Position numbers and translations under genes: made by a program
The notes under the pieces: model-generated
What the model saw: the letters and a program-made list of their open reading frames with translations, nothing else
What the model was told of the DNA's origin: nothing
Database searches by the model: none
Part shown: positions 8,128 through 15,626 of the stretch, piece after piece
Position numbering within the stretch: the stretch's first letter is position 1
How the letters are laid out: every line of letters starts with the position of its first letter
Assembly: GCF_017916515.1 (NCBI RefSeq)
Contig: NZ_JAFMTA010000001.1
Location: 2,221,127-2,285,126, forward strand
DNA from: Naasia sp. SYSU D00948
Lineage (GTDB): Bacteria; Actinomycetota; Actinomycetes; Actinomycetales; Microbacteriaceae
Direction: 5' to 3'
Length of the DNA stretch: 64,000 nucleotides

Positions 8128-8727
8128 ATGGCTCTAGTGGGATACGCGCGGTGCAGCACCGTTGACCAAAACCTCCAACTGCAACTCGATGCCCTGACGG
8201 TGGCTGGTGCCGACAAGGTCTTTTGCGACCAGGGCGTATCCGGAGGTTCTCGTCAGAGACCGCAACTAGAGGCATGCCTCGAGTATCTGCGCACGGGGGA
8301 CGTGCTCGCTGTGTGGCGGTTCGATCGACTCGCGCGCAATACGCGGCATCTACTGGAACTGCTTGATGATCTCGGCGAACAGGGTGTCGGGTTCCGCTCA
8401 TTGACGGAGGCGGTGGACACCACCAGCGCCATGGGAAAGGCCATGACCGTGATAATCGCAGCCTTCGCTGAGTTGGAGCGGAACGTGATCGTGGAAAGGA
8501 CGCGAGCCGGCCTCGAAGCGGCGCGAGCGCAAGGCCGAGTGGGCGGGCGACCTCGTGCTCTCGACGAAAAGAAGATTGCCATCGCTCGCGCCCTACATCA
8601 GTCGGGCGGCCACAGCATCGCCGAAATCGCTCGAACGCTTGGGGTGGGAGAGGCAACGGTCCACCGGGCGCTGACGCTCGAGAAGCAAGGCGCCGGGCAC
8701 GTAGCTGCTCAAGAGATAGGGGCATGA
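8128..8727 (+). CDS. serine recombinase of resolvase/invertase type
   Basis: 199 residues, close to the 185-200 usual for small resolvases and invertases. MALVGYARCSTVDQNLQLQL carries the nucleophile Ser10 and Arg8. FDRLARNTRHLLELLDDL, the AELERNVIVERTRAGLEAAR dimer-helix region and the C-terminal helix-turn-helix HSIAEIARTLGVGEATVHRA follow in the canonical order. The family makes paired two-base staggered cuts at a dyad and joins DNA via phosphoserine links. The ATG at 8128 has GAGAGGAG about 8 bases upstream; an in-frame TTG one codon earlier is unlikely. The stop overlaps the start of the broken glycohydrolase gene by ATGA. It may resolve dimers of the element or invert a segment. All visible catalytic residues are present. 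Confidence 0.88.
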   Translation: MALVGYARCSTVDQNLQLQLDALTVAGADKVFCDQGVSGGSRQRPQLEACLEYLRTGDVLAVWRFDRLARNTRHLLELLDDLGEQGVGFRSLTEAVDTTSAMGKAMTVIIAAFAELERNVIVERTRAGLEAARAQGRVGGRPRALDEKKIAIARALHQSGGHSIAEIARTLGVGEATVHRALTLEKQGAGHVAAQEIGA

Positions 8728-10124
8728 CTCCCGCTCAGACAGATCGCGCCGTCGGCGCAATACTCGGGATGGCGTGCGGTGATGCGTTAGGAGCGCCTTA
8801 GGAATTCGGTCCGCCGCTTTCCGATGAAGCGCCCGTTGAGATGAGGGCAGGCGGCGGATTCGGATGGGCACGCGGGGAATGGACCGACGACACAGCGATG
8901 GCTGTTCCATTGCTCAAGCTCGGGGCCATCGGCGGAGGATTTGGTCCTGGCGCCTCGCTCGACGGGGTCGTGAGCCAATGGGCGGGTTGGTCGCGAACCG
9001 CGAAGGATGTAGGGATTCAGACGCGGCGGTCCTCAGTTCAATGAACGAGATGACGGAGAATGCCGCCCGCGCTGCAGCTCTGTCCCTACACGAGAATCGC
9101 GGCAGGTCGGCGGGAAACGGTTCGTTGATGCGCACGGCTCCAGTCGCGCTCGCTCACTTGGCAGACGAAGCAGTCCTTGCTTCCGCCGCGCGCAGAGTGA
9201 GCGAGATGACGCACTATGAAGCTGATGCGGGTGACGCCTGTGTCATTTGATGTTCTGCGATCCGCCGCGCCGTACTGACTGGGGAGCTCGAGTTGTTGGC
9301 AGGAGTCGAGCTCCTGCCGCGAAGTCGGCGGGATCGTTGGATCCGGTTCATTCGGGAAGCTGAGGCGAAGCGTCCCCAAGACTTCCCGGGCAACGGGTGG
9401 GTGGTCCAGGCGCTGCAGGGCGCTTGGTCTGCCATCGTCCACGAGTCGTCTCTGGTAGGCACGCTCAAAAGCGCCGTCCGAGGCGGTCGCGACACCGATA
9501 CCGTGGCGGCAATCGCTGGCTCCCTGGCCGGCGCTGTCTACGGCGGATCCGCCCTTCCCGGCGACTGGCGGCGTGTCCTGCATGGCTGGCCGGGACTGAG
9601 GGCAAGGGATTTGAGCAGGTTCGCGATCCTGACTGCGAATGGTGGGCGTTCGGACGAGCTTGGTTGGCCCGCCGCCGATCGTCTTGACAGCGCCGGGGCG
9701 GACGTCCTCGTTCAACACCCGCACGACGCCGGTGTCTGGCTCGGCTCCCTTGCTGCCTTGGATCGCCTCCCGGGTGAAATCGACGCTGTCGTCTCGCTGT
9801 GCCGTGTGAGTCGAAACCAGACCGACCGTGAGGTGATCGAGTACTGGTTGATCGATCGGGACGATCCAGAGATGAACCCGAACCTGTCGTTCGTGCTAGG
9901 CGACGCGGCTGACACTGTGGCTGCGCTTCGAGCGGAGGGTCGGATGGTCCTTGTCCACTGTGTTGAAGGGCGCAGTAGGTAGGACGCCTGTTGTGGCAGT
10001 CGCGTACGCAGCGCGCCATCTTGGACTGCCCCTGAGGGAGGCCCTCCAAGCGATCTATTCCGTCCTTCCTCTGGCCAGGCCAGCGCCGTTCCTCCTGGCC
10101 GCATTGCGAGAGGCGGCTAGGTAA
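8724..10124 (+). pseudogene. ADP-ribosylglycohydrolase / dual-specificity phosphatase fusion, four disabling lesions
   Basis: Translating in pieces gives one protein. The N-terminus RAVGAILGMACGDALGAP, then GEWTDDTAM and later GRDTDTVAAIAGSLAGAVYG, are the metal-binding and core motifs of ADP-ribosylglycohydrolases (DraG family), which remove ADP-ribose from proteins. The tail has VHCVEGRSRTPVVAVAY, the Cys-x5-Arg loop of dual-specificity phosphatases. Lesions: TAG at 8799-8801 after GAP; a frame change near 9025 (consistent with one deleted base); TGA at 9248-9250 where the frame otherwise continues (probably an original TGG); and a 4-base tandem duplication TAGGTAGG at 9977-9984 splitting the phosphatase signature. 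The start overlaps the recombinase stop (ATGA), so the two were once coupled. Confidence 0.85.
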
Positions 10125-10461
10125 CTCTATTTTTCACCGCTGGTTCCCCTTCACGCAGTGACTGTCGAGTTGACGGAGTGCTCGCCGACGGGTCGGGGCA
10201 ATGGCTGCCGTCTCCGTTTCAAGCGACGGTGGCGAATTGGAGGCCGTCGGCACGTCCCGAGAAGAATTCCTGCGAACAACAAGTAGTACAAAGAAGAATC
10301 TCGGCTGGGCGGCCCCCAAGGCCCCCAAGCCGTTGGGGTTAGCGGGGAGCGCTTGCTCCTCGTTGTCGGTGCTGATCTCGCTAGTGCAGTCGGTTCCCGA
10401 GCCGGCCAAGTTCCCTGGCCCACGGCGCGCCGCAGGCCCCGGGCCCGTTGAGGACCGCTTG
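10125..10461. other. 337 bp with no supported gene
   Basis: The minus-strand frame across 10134-10409 and the longer one to 10687 are Arg- and Pro-rich with no ribosome site and look non-coding. I see no RNA gene, terminator or strong dyad here. It is probably spacer or the remains of a gene downstream of the broken glycohydrolase. Confidence 0.4.
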
Positions 10462-10659
10462 CTAGGCGTGCTCGCGCCAGCCGAGAGCGGTCACCATGTT
10501 CTGAGCCAGCTGGAAATCCCATGTCCGCACCTTGCCTGCGTACGCCAGGCACGAGGCGACGGTGGCCTCCTCGAACGGTGTGAACGAGCCGTCCCGTTCT
10601 TCGACAAAGGCGGGCACCTCGATCGCGTGAGAGGTTGTGACGAAGAACCGCTGTGCCAT
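10462..10659 (-). CDS. small hypothetical protein, 65 residues
   Basis: Reads MAQRFFVTTSHAIEVPAF then ERDGSFTPFEEATVASCL and ends LAQNMVTALGWREHA. The mix of residues is protein-like, and the paralogous long frame upstream of this ATG is not. GGGGAG lies directly against the ATG, closer than usual, so the start is uncertain. I do not recognise a family. It may share a transcript with the SHOCT gene (start 11531) located upstream on the same strand, separated by 230 bases. Confidence 0.4.
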   Translation of the reverse strand: MAQRFFVTTSHAIEVPAFVEERDGSFTPFEEATVASCLAYAGKVRTWDFQLAQNMVTALGWREHA

Positions 10660-10889
10660 CTCCCCGGTATACAGACGATCGCACCACTGGTCAATACAAT
10701 GGCTGGTACAATCGAGGATCCATCGGTGCTGACAACTTGGCAAATCGAGCTATGTTCGACTGGTGGAGGCGAACAGCGGTACGGCACCGACCTGAGCCGG
10801 CAAGCGATAAGTGAGAGCATGATTCGCGAGCAGGACTAGCCCGAATATCGCAAGCCCCGTCAAGTGGTCTCCCTTCCTCTTGCCGCTAA

Positions 10890-11531
10890 TCACAGTCGTT
10901 TCAGCAGTTCCGACTTCTTCGCGCTGAACTCTGCGTCAGTCAGAACGCCCGCGGCATGCAGCTCGCCGAGCTTCTTGATCTGATTGAGCACATTCGCATT
11001 CGCGGGCGGTGCAGAGATGGACGACTTGGTGGGAACCGTTCGTTGCTCCATCGGACCGCTCAGAACGGCCTGGGCGGCAGCCTCCACAGCCATCGCGGCC
11101 TTGTCTCCGAGGCGAGTCCAATCCCCGGTGTCCTGAAGTGTGTGCACCTTCTTATCGGTTGCGATCGTCAGGAACACCACGCGTTTCTCGTTAGACGCGA
11201 GCCAACTCAAGCCCATCGTCATGACGCCGGCCGCTGCACGCCCGCCGAAGCTCTTGTCCTGCACCTGGAAGGAATGCTTGACGGAACGGAGCTTTTCGTA
11301 TGGGGTGGTCTGAGTCATCAGGAGCGCAACGCGTACATAGCCTCCTTCGTAGATCTCGATCGTGTAACCACCAAAAAAGTTCCTATGAACGAGATCGCCG
11401 GCGCTGGCGGCCTCCCGACTTTCTTTGGCTCGCTTTTCCCTGTCTGCCTGCGCCTTTCTTATGGCATCGCCTGCCTGTCCGAGAAAACCCGGCTTCGGCG
11501 TCGGGTAGAATTCCTTGCCAAACTTGGTCAT
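10890..11531 (-). CDS. SHOCT-domain protein
   Basis: 213 residues. The C-terminal 30 residues (IKKLGELHAAGVLTDAEFSA then KKSELLKRL) are a clear SHOCT domain, a short helical module thought to mediate oligomerisation and found in many unrelated bacterial proteins. Residues 1-45 are basic and helical. Residues 50-150 form a beta-rich domain (FFGGYTIEIYEGGYVRVALL, then KRVVFLTIATDKKVH) resembling pleckstrin-like or DUF4429-type folds, although I cannot assign the family securely. No membrane segment. ATG at 11531 with AGAAGGA upstream. It stands within the mobile element next to a PD-(D/E)XK-like gene in the same orientation; the role is unknown. Confidence 0.72.
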   Translation of the reverse strand: MTKFGKEFYPTPKPGFLGQAGDAIRKAQADREKRAKESREAASAGDLVHRNFFGGYTIEIYEGGYVRVALLMTQTTPYEKLRSVKHSFQVQDKSFGGRAAAGVMTMGLSWLASNEKRVVFLTIATDKKVHTLQDTGDWTRLGDKAAMAVEAAAQAVLSGPMEQRTVPTKSSISAPPANANVLNQIKKLGELHAAGVLTDAEFSAKKSELLKRL

Positions 11532-11731
11532 GCTCTGAATCCTTCTCTGCCAGCCGGGCGATCAAGGGAGTATATCGCGCTGTTCGCCGCTTCTCGATTG
11601 TGTCGGCGGCTTGTTGCGAGGGCGGCGTGTCCGCGAGGTATGACGAGAGGCGATGGACCCCAGCGGGCGAGCCGCAGGGGCGCGCCCTGCTGGCCGAAAT
11701 CTTTGGTCACCCGAAGTGCATCGAAAAGGGG

Positions 11732-12256
11732 TCAGCCGCTGTTCTCAAGATCTTCGAGTCTTTTCATGATCCGCACTGGCAACTCTGCCGCTGAGAGCCG
11801 GTACTGAGCCCACTTGTCCTGCGTCCCCGCCTTGAGCGAGGCTGAGAATCGGAAGCGATCGTTCGTCGTGGGCCGGCCGCAGGAGGCCTCGAAGTTCGGG
11901 CTCGGCACAAGCCACGCCTGTTCGATCGCTCCCTTCGCGTTGTCGATGAGAACGAACAGCAGATCCAAGTCAGTGCGCGGCCGGAAGGTCGTTGAGCGAA
12001 TGAAGGCTTGGAAGCGCCCTCGCCCCACCACTGCGCCGTCAGCCATCCTCGCCTTAACCTGAACGGCGAGGGTCGCCGTGGAGCCGCGAAGGTGGAATAC
12101 GAGGTCCACGCCTTCGTCGTCGACCAGCGAGGTGGACACGTTCAGGCGTCCCCTGGTTGTGAGAATGCAAACCGACGCTACGAGGTACTCGGCCGCCTTT
12201 CCCATGCGCCCCGCGTCAGGCGACTTGTCCAGGTAGTCGTCCCCGATTTCGTCCAC
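11732..12256 (-). CDS. PD-(D/E)XK-like nuclease-fold protein
   Basis: 174 residues. MGKAAEYLVASVCILTTRGR gives the first helix with Glu23. DDEGVDLVFHL (Asp51) and LAVQVKAR (Gln66-x-Lys68) follow at the spacing of a PD-(D/E)XK active site, Asp...(Glu/Gln)-x-Lys. Small proteins of this design (DUF4365-like and related) occur in mobile elements and defence islands and are taken as endonucleases. The GTG start at 12256 has GAGAGG upstream. It lies 200 bases upstream of the SHOCT gene on the same strand and 237 bases downstream of the integrase gene. No partner methylase or helicase is present, so it is not a standard restriction system. Confidence 0.6.
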   Translation of the reverse strand: MDEIGDDYLDKSPDAGRMGKAAEYLVASVCILTTRGRLNVSTSLVDDEGVDLVFHLRGSTATLAVQVKARMADGAVVGRGRFQAFIRSTTFRPRTDLDLLFVLIDNAKGAIEQAWLVPSPNFEASCGRPTTNDRFRFSASLKAGTQDKWAQYRLSAAELPVRIMKRLEDLENSG

Positions 12257-12318
12257 TTCCGCATCCTCTCAGTCTCGTCACTGTCATTCCCGCCGTCGCA
12301 GTCCAGTGTTGCCTCGGC

Positions 12319-12424
12319 TGGAGTCCCGTTGCTTCTTGTCTCCGAAGCCGAGCGGACGGGGCGGGGGACCCGTCCGACGATCGGCGCGGCCCGTGTTGGG
12401 CCCCTCTGGAATCCCGTTGCTTCT
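12319..12424. repeat. pair of 18-bp near-identical direct repeats
   Basis: TGGAGTCCCGTTGCTTCT at 12319-12336 and TGGAATCCCGTTGCTTCT at 12407-12424 differ by one base and lie 88 bp apart in the spacer downstream of the integrase stop. They could be protein-binding sites or remains of a duplication. No gene overlaps them. Confidence 0.4.
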
Positions 12425-12493
12425 CACGAAGCTCGGGGGAGCAGCGGCACGCGTGGGCTCAAGGGGCATCAGATGTGCTTCGTGGGGCGCCTC

Positions 12494-13612
12494 TCATCCG
12501 GCATGAGACTCGACGGCCCTCACCGACGGCATCAGCGCGGATGCCCGCGCGGCGACGCTGTGGTCACGCTCCTCGAGCGCGTGCTGGTATCGCATCGCCG
12601 CAGCGATGGTGCGATGACCGGCTCGCTGCATGTTCTCGCGGGGCGTGGCGCCCGCCTGAGCCATCAAGGTGAGGCTTGTGTGCCGGATATCGTGGAAATG
12701 GAACTCCGGCACGCCTCGAGCGACGCAGGCCTTCCTCCACTGCTCGTACAGGTACCGGCGGCGGATGGGGCCCTTTGCGCGTGGACTTGTGAAGAGCGGG
12801 GCTTTTGGAAGCATCGGCTTTGAGCGGAGGTAGTCGGCCAGGAGGGCCAGAACCTGCTCGGGAATCGCCACCGTGCGCCGATTGCCTGTCTTGGTCTTCG
12901 TGACGACGGTACCTCCCGGGACCTCCTGAACGTGACGCTCCACCAACAGCGTCCCGGCCTCGAGGTTCAAGTCCGATCGTCGCAGCGCGCAAACCTCCCC
13001 TAGACGCAGGTGAGCGCCGAAGGTTAGCCATAGCAGAGGCCGAAGCTCGGCCGGGTGTGCCTCGATGATCGCTTGCTGCGTTCCTATTGGAAGCTCGGGA
13101 CGGCGTCGCGACATGTCCTTCCCTGCCTTTTCGCGCTGGCAAGAGTTCTCGCGCACCAGCCGGTAGCGGACGGCCTGCCGCATCAGGCCGGAGAGGAGGA
13201 AGTAGGTGTTCTTGAGGGTCACGGGCGGCATGCTCCTCGCCGCACTTGCATACCAGGCGTCGACCACGAGCACGGTGATGGCGTTGAGCTTCATGTGTCC
13301 GAAGGTCGGCATGAGGTGCTTCCTCAAGAGGGAGCGGTAGCCCTGCACCGTGCGAACCGCGAGCTCGGCTGAACGGATCTCGAGGATCCTCTCCGCGAAG
13401 ACCCCGAAGCGCTTCTCGCCGCCGGACGCGTCACGCCAAGTTCCCCTCTCAATGTCCGACTTGGCCCTCGCGGCCGCCCTCCCCGCCTCGCGCATTGAGG
13501 TGAACGTGCCTGCGGATCGCCGGCGACCATCCGGTCCTCGATACCGGGCCTGCCAGTTTCCGGAGGGTAGCTGCCGCACATCTTCGAATCGTCGGGGCGT
13601 CTGCTTCGCCAC
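12494..13612 (-). CDS. int: tyrosine recombinase, integrase of the element
   Basis: 372 residues, the usual size for actinobacterial phage/ICE integrases. The N-terminal 60 residues (arm-binding type, LPSGNWQARYRGPDGRRRSA) precede a SAM-like core-binding domain. The catalytic domain has the Arg in FGAHLRLGEVCALRRSDL, His-x-x-Arg in FHFHDIRHTSLTLMAQAG, the Gly-His in QRAGHRTIAAAMRYQ and the nucleophile Tyr in RYQHAL. All are intact, so it should be active. GTG at 13612 is chosen because GAGGAG lies 6 bases upstream; the frame runs open to 13762 but without coding character. It is located 174 bp from attR and reads away from it, as expected for a tRNA-targeting integrase. No excisionase gene is obvious. 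Confidence 0.9.
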   Translation of the reverse strand: MAKQTPRRFEDVRQLPSGNWQARYRGPDGRRRSAGTFTSMREAGRAAARAKSDIERGTWRDASGGEKRFGVFAERILEIRSAELAVRTVQGYRSLLRKHLMPTFGHMKLNAITVLVVDAWYASAARSMPPVTLKNTYFLLSGLMRQAVRYRLVRENSCQREKAGKDMSRRRPELPIGTQQAIIEAHPAELRPLLWLTFGAHLRLGEVCALRRSDLNLEAGTLLVERHVQEVPGGTVVTKTKTGNRRTVAIPEQVLALLADYLRSKPMLPKAPLFTSPRAKGPIRRRYLYEQWRKACVARGVPEFHFHDIRHTSLTLMAQAGATPRENMQRAGHRTIAAAMRYQHALEERDHSVAARASALMPSVRAVESHAG

Positions 13613-13704
13613 GGGAGTCTCCTCGTCGTCTCGCCGGATCCTCAAGCGAGGTCCTACACAGTGATACGGACGAGCGAGGCGAATCGACAGCGCCCCGGGA
13701 AATA

Positions 13705-13722
13705 GGGGCACGCTAGGGGCAC
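13705..13722. promoter_or_regulatory. right integrase arm-type site (two GGGGCAC repeats)
   Basis: GGGGCAC at 13705-13711 and 13716-13722, two copies 11 bp apart, 64 bp inside the right att repeat and upstream of the integrase gene. Same sequence, spacing and orientation as the pair at 1837-1854 at the other end of the element. Inferred to be bound by the integrase N-terminal domain. Confidence 0.65.
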
Positions 13723-13785
13723 CCGAGGCGCCTCGTCCGTCGGGCGACGCGAGACGGGTCATGCCTGGTGAGGCCTGGTATTGAT

Positions 13786-13859
13786 TGGAGGGGACGACGG
13801 GAATCGAACCCGCACCATCAGTTTGGAAGACTGAGGCTCTGCCATTGAGCTACGTCCCC
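13786..13859 (-). tRNA. tRNA-Gly (anticodon TCC)
   Basis: Starts GGGGACG at 13859 and closes with CGTCCCC, discriminator T and encoded CCA at 13786. D arm TAGCTCAATGGCAGAGC, anticodon loop CTTCCAA and T arm GGGTTCGATTCCC are all normal. Its 3' half is the attR of the integrative element, and the CCA is provided by element DNA. Confidence 0.93.
13787..13832. repeat. attR: 46-bp repeat within the tRNA-Gly gene
   Basis: Identical to 1695-1740. It runs from the encoded CCA end to the anticodon loop of the tRNA. Because this copy is joined to the chromosomal 5' half, the element restored a complete tRNA gene after integration. Confidence 0.9.
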
Positions 13860-13891
13860 GACGCCGCGGCACGCCGCGACAGCGCCCGAGT

Positions 13892-14653
13892 CTAACGCAT
13901 CCGCTCGGCCGGGATCCGCGGCAGGGCCCGGTAGCGCGCCCTCTCGGCCGGGTCGAGGTGCTCGGTCGCGTAGGAGAGAGCGGTGCGGCCCATGGCGCTG
14001 GCATTCTCGTCGAGGAATGCCACGAGACGGTCGCGGGAGACGCGCTTGCCCAGCTCCCGCAGCATCCAGCCCACCGCCTTCTGGATCAGGTCCTCACGGT
14101 CTCGGAGCAGCAGGGACGCGATCGACAGGACAGGGCCCGGATCGCCCGCCTTGGTGGAGGCGAAGGTGGCGATCATCGCGGCCCGGCGCTCCCAGATCGT
14201 CGGAGCGCCGGCGAGTCGCTGGAGCAGGTCGGACGGGTGGTCGAGAAGGTACTCGCCGATCAGAGCCTCCGCGGAGGTGTCCACGAGGTCCCAGTTGTTG
14301 ACGAGCCCGCGGCCGAGCGCATGGAGGTAGTACTCGTGCAGCCGCGTGCGGGCAGCGTCGTCGCGGGTGCGCCTGGCGGAGGCCGTGCGGAACCGGGCGA
14401 CGAGGATCAGCAGCCCCGCGAGCCGGTCCTCGTGGAACCCGCTCTCGAGCAGGATGCCGACCTCGGACAGGGGCATGCCCGCCGCCCGCGCGACGACGCG
14501 CCGCGTCGCCGGGACGCGGACGCCGAGGAACCGGTCGCCCTCGCCATACTGGCCGGGGCCGGCCTTGAAGAAGCCCGCGAGGACGGCCGCGTCGGCCGGG
14601 TTCGAGACCTCGCGGAGCTCCTTTCGGACCTGCTCGGCCGTGACCGCGGTCAG
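13892..14653 (-). CDS. DNA alkylation repair protein, AlkD-like, CTG start
   Basis: 253 residues of HEAT-like helical repeats. VLAGFFKAGPGQYGEGDRFLG, then RVPATRRVVARAAG and VNNWDLVDTSAEALIGEYLL, are characteristic of AlkC/AlkD-type glycosylase-like proteins that remove bulky alkylpurines without base flipping; the NNWDLVD region supplies the key Trp and Asp. No ATG, GTG or TTG lies near the expected N-terminus. The only fitting start is CTG at 14653, which overlaps the upstream stop as CTGA and has GGAG 5 bases upstream. It is thus coupled to the preceding 228-residue gene. Its stop lies 33 bases from the tRNA-Gly gene. Confidence 0.82.
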   Translation of the reverse strand: MTAVTAEQVRKELREVSNPADAAVLAGFFKAGPGQYGEGDRFLGVRVPATRRVVARAAGMPLSEVGILLESGFHEDRLAGLLILVARFRTASARRTRDDAARTRLHEYYLHALGRGLVNNWDLVDTSAEALIGEYLLDHPSDLLQRLAGAPTIWERRAAMIATFASTKAGDPGPVLSIASLLLRDREDLIQKAVGWMLRELGKRVSRDRLVAFLDENASAMGRTALSYATEHLDPAERARYRALPRIPAERMR

Positions 14654-15336
14654 CGGCGCTCCGCCACCGGCTCTCGCGGCACCGCCGTCGGTGCGCTCGG
14701 CCGGAGGCGCTCGATGGTGCGCTCCGTCTCGTCGACGGCCTCCTGGAGCAGATTCCGCAGAGCGGTGTCGACGTCCGGGATGCAGGCTTCCGCGACGCCG
14801 AGCACAGCCACCGTGGCCATCGCCTCGCCCGTGCGGACGGGGGAGCGGCTGCTCGAGTGGCCGACGGAGTCGCAGAAGCGGCGGCTCCACTCCTCGGCGT
14901 CCGGCACCATCGCGAAGGCATCCGCCACGCGCTGGCGGACCTCCGGGTCGTCGTCGCCGAGGCGCCGCAGCTCCTCGAGGGCGTGCCGGGCGCCGACGCC
15001 GAGGGCCCGCTGCCGCTCCATGCTCGCGACCGGCAGAGCGCCGACGACGGCCCTCAGAGCCACCCGGAAGGCGATCCGCGGATCGCTTCCCGACAGCCCC
15101 ACGACGCGCGGCACGAGCGGAAGGAGGCCGTCGCGCGCACCATCGGAGATGAAGTCGTTGACGCCCCGGGCGATCGTGCCGAGGACCGGATGGGTGCAGC
15201 CCGGATGGTCGCTCCAGCGCTCGCCGGCGAGGAACGAGGCGTACTCCATGAAGCAGGCGCCGCGCTTGGGATTGCGGTGCCGTCCCGCTGACAGCGTCGG
15301 CAGGAAGGACGGCGGGGAGACGATCGATGCGGTCAT
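14650..15336 (-). CDS. conserved actinobacterial protein of unknown function
   Basis: 228 residues; ATG at 15336 with GGAGG 5 bases upstream. The N-terminal region contains GRHRNPKRGACFMEYASFLA then ERWSDHPGCTHPVL, a Cys/His-containing block that looks conserved. The remainder is helical with a dominant run of Arg/Glu near the C-terminus (ETERTIERLRPSAP). No enzyme motif, signal peptide or membrane helix is seen. It is translationally coupled (CTGA) to the AlkD-like gene downstream, which suggests shared regulation but does not show a shared function. Confidence 0.65.
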   Translation of the reverse strand: MTASIVSPPSFLPTLSAGRHRNPKRGACFMEYASFLAGERWSDHPGCTHPVLGTIARGVNDFISDGARDGLLPLVPRVVGLSGSDPRIAFRVALRAVVGALPVASMERQRALGVGARHALEELRRLGDDDPEVRQRVADAFAMVPDAEEWSRRFCDSVGHSSSRSPVRTGEAMATVAVLGVAEACIPDVDTALRNLLQEAVDETERTIERLRPSAPTAVPREPVAERR

Positions 15337-15505
15337 GAGGACCTCCGCGGGGTGATCTTGCCCGCATTGTCTCTCCCCTTCCTGCGCTCCGCCAGGGGGA
15401 TGGACGTATTCGTCCAGGTCCGCTTCCGGCGGACCCGCTAGACTCGACCAGGCCAATTTTCGGGGCGCGGTCCCGATCGCCCGGCCGCAGCGGTCGTGCC
15501 ACGAC

Positions 15506-15579
15506 CGGGGCGTAGCTCAGCTTGGCAGAGCGCCCGCTTTGGGAGCGGGAGGCCGCAGGTTCAAATCCTGTCGCCCCGA
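15506..15579 (+). tRNA. tRNA-Pro (anticodon TGG)
   Basis: Acceptor stem CGGGGCG pairs with CGCCCCG, and the C1-G72 pair with A73 is the bacterial tRNA-Pro signature. The anticodon loop TTTGGGA gives TGG. T arm CAGGTTCAAATCCTG is intact. CCA is not encoded. The trigger factor gene starts 48 bases downstream. Confidence 0.93.
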
Positions 15580-15626
15580 CGAAGAGCTCCCCAGACCTCA
15601 CCACACAGAGCAGGAAACGAACAGAC

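Larger units (their letters stand above)
1695..13832. mobile_element. 12.1-kb integrative element in tRNA-Gly(TCC)
   Basis: A perfect 46-bp direct repeat (1695-1740 and 13787-13832) bounds the segment. The right copy is the 3' part of an intact tRNA-Gly gene and the left copy is the displaced tRNA 3' end, the layout produced by tyrosine-integrase insertion into a tRNA 3' half. An integrase gene lies next to the right end, and paired GGGGCAC arm-type repeats lie inside both ends. Codon use inside is less GC-biased than in flanking genes, and several genes are broken. No capsid, tail, portal, large terminase, relaxase or replication gene is visible, so this is a satellite-like or decayed prophage/ICE rather than a complete phage. 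Confidence 0.88.

Noticed and set aside
10151-10687. 178-codon minus-strand gene
   Set aside because: Arg- and Pro-rich with no start signal; the overlapping 65-residue frame looks more like a protein.
11732-12256. Complete restriction-modification system
   Set aside because: A possible nuclease fold exists, but there is no methylase or specificity gene in the element.
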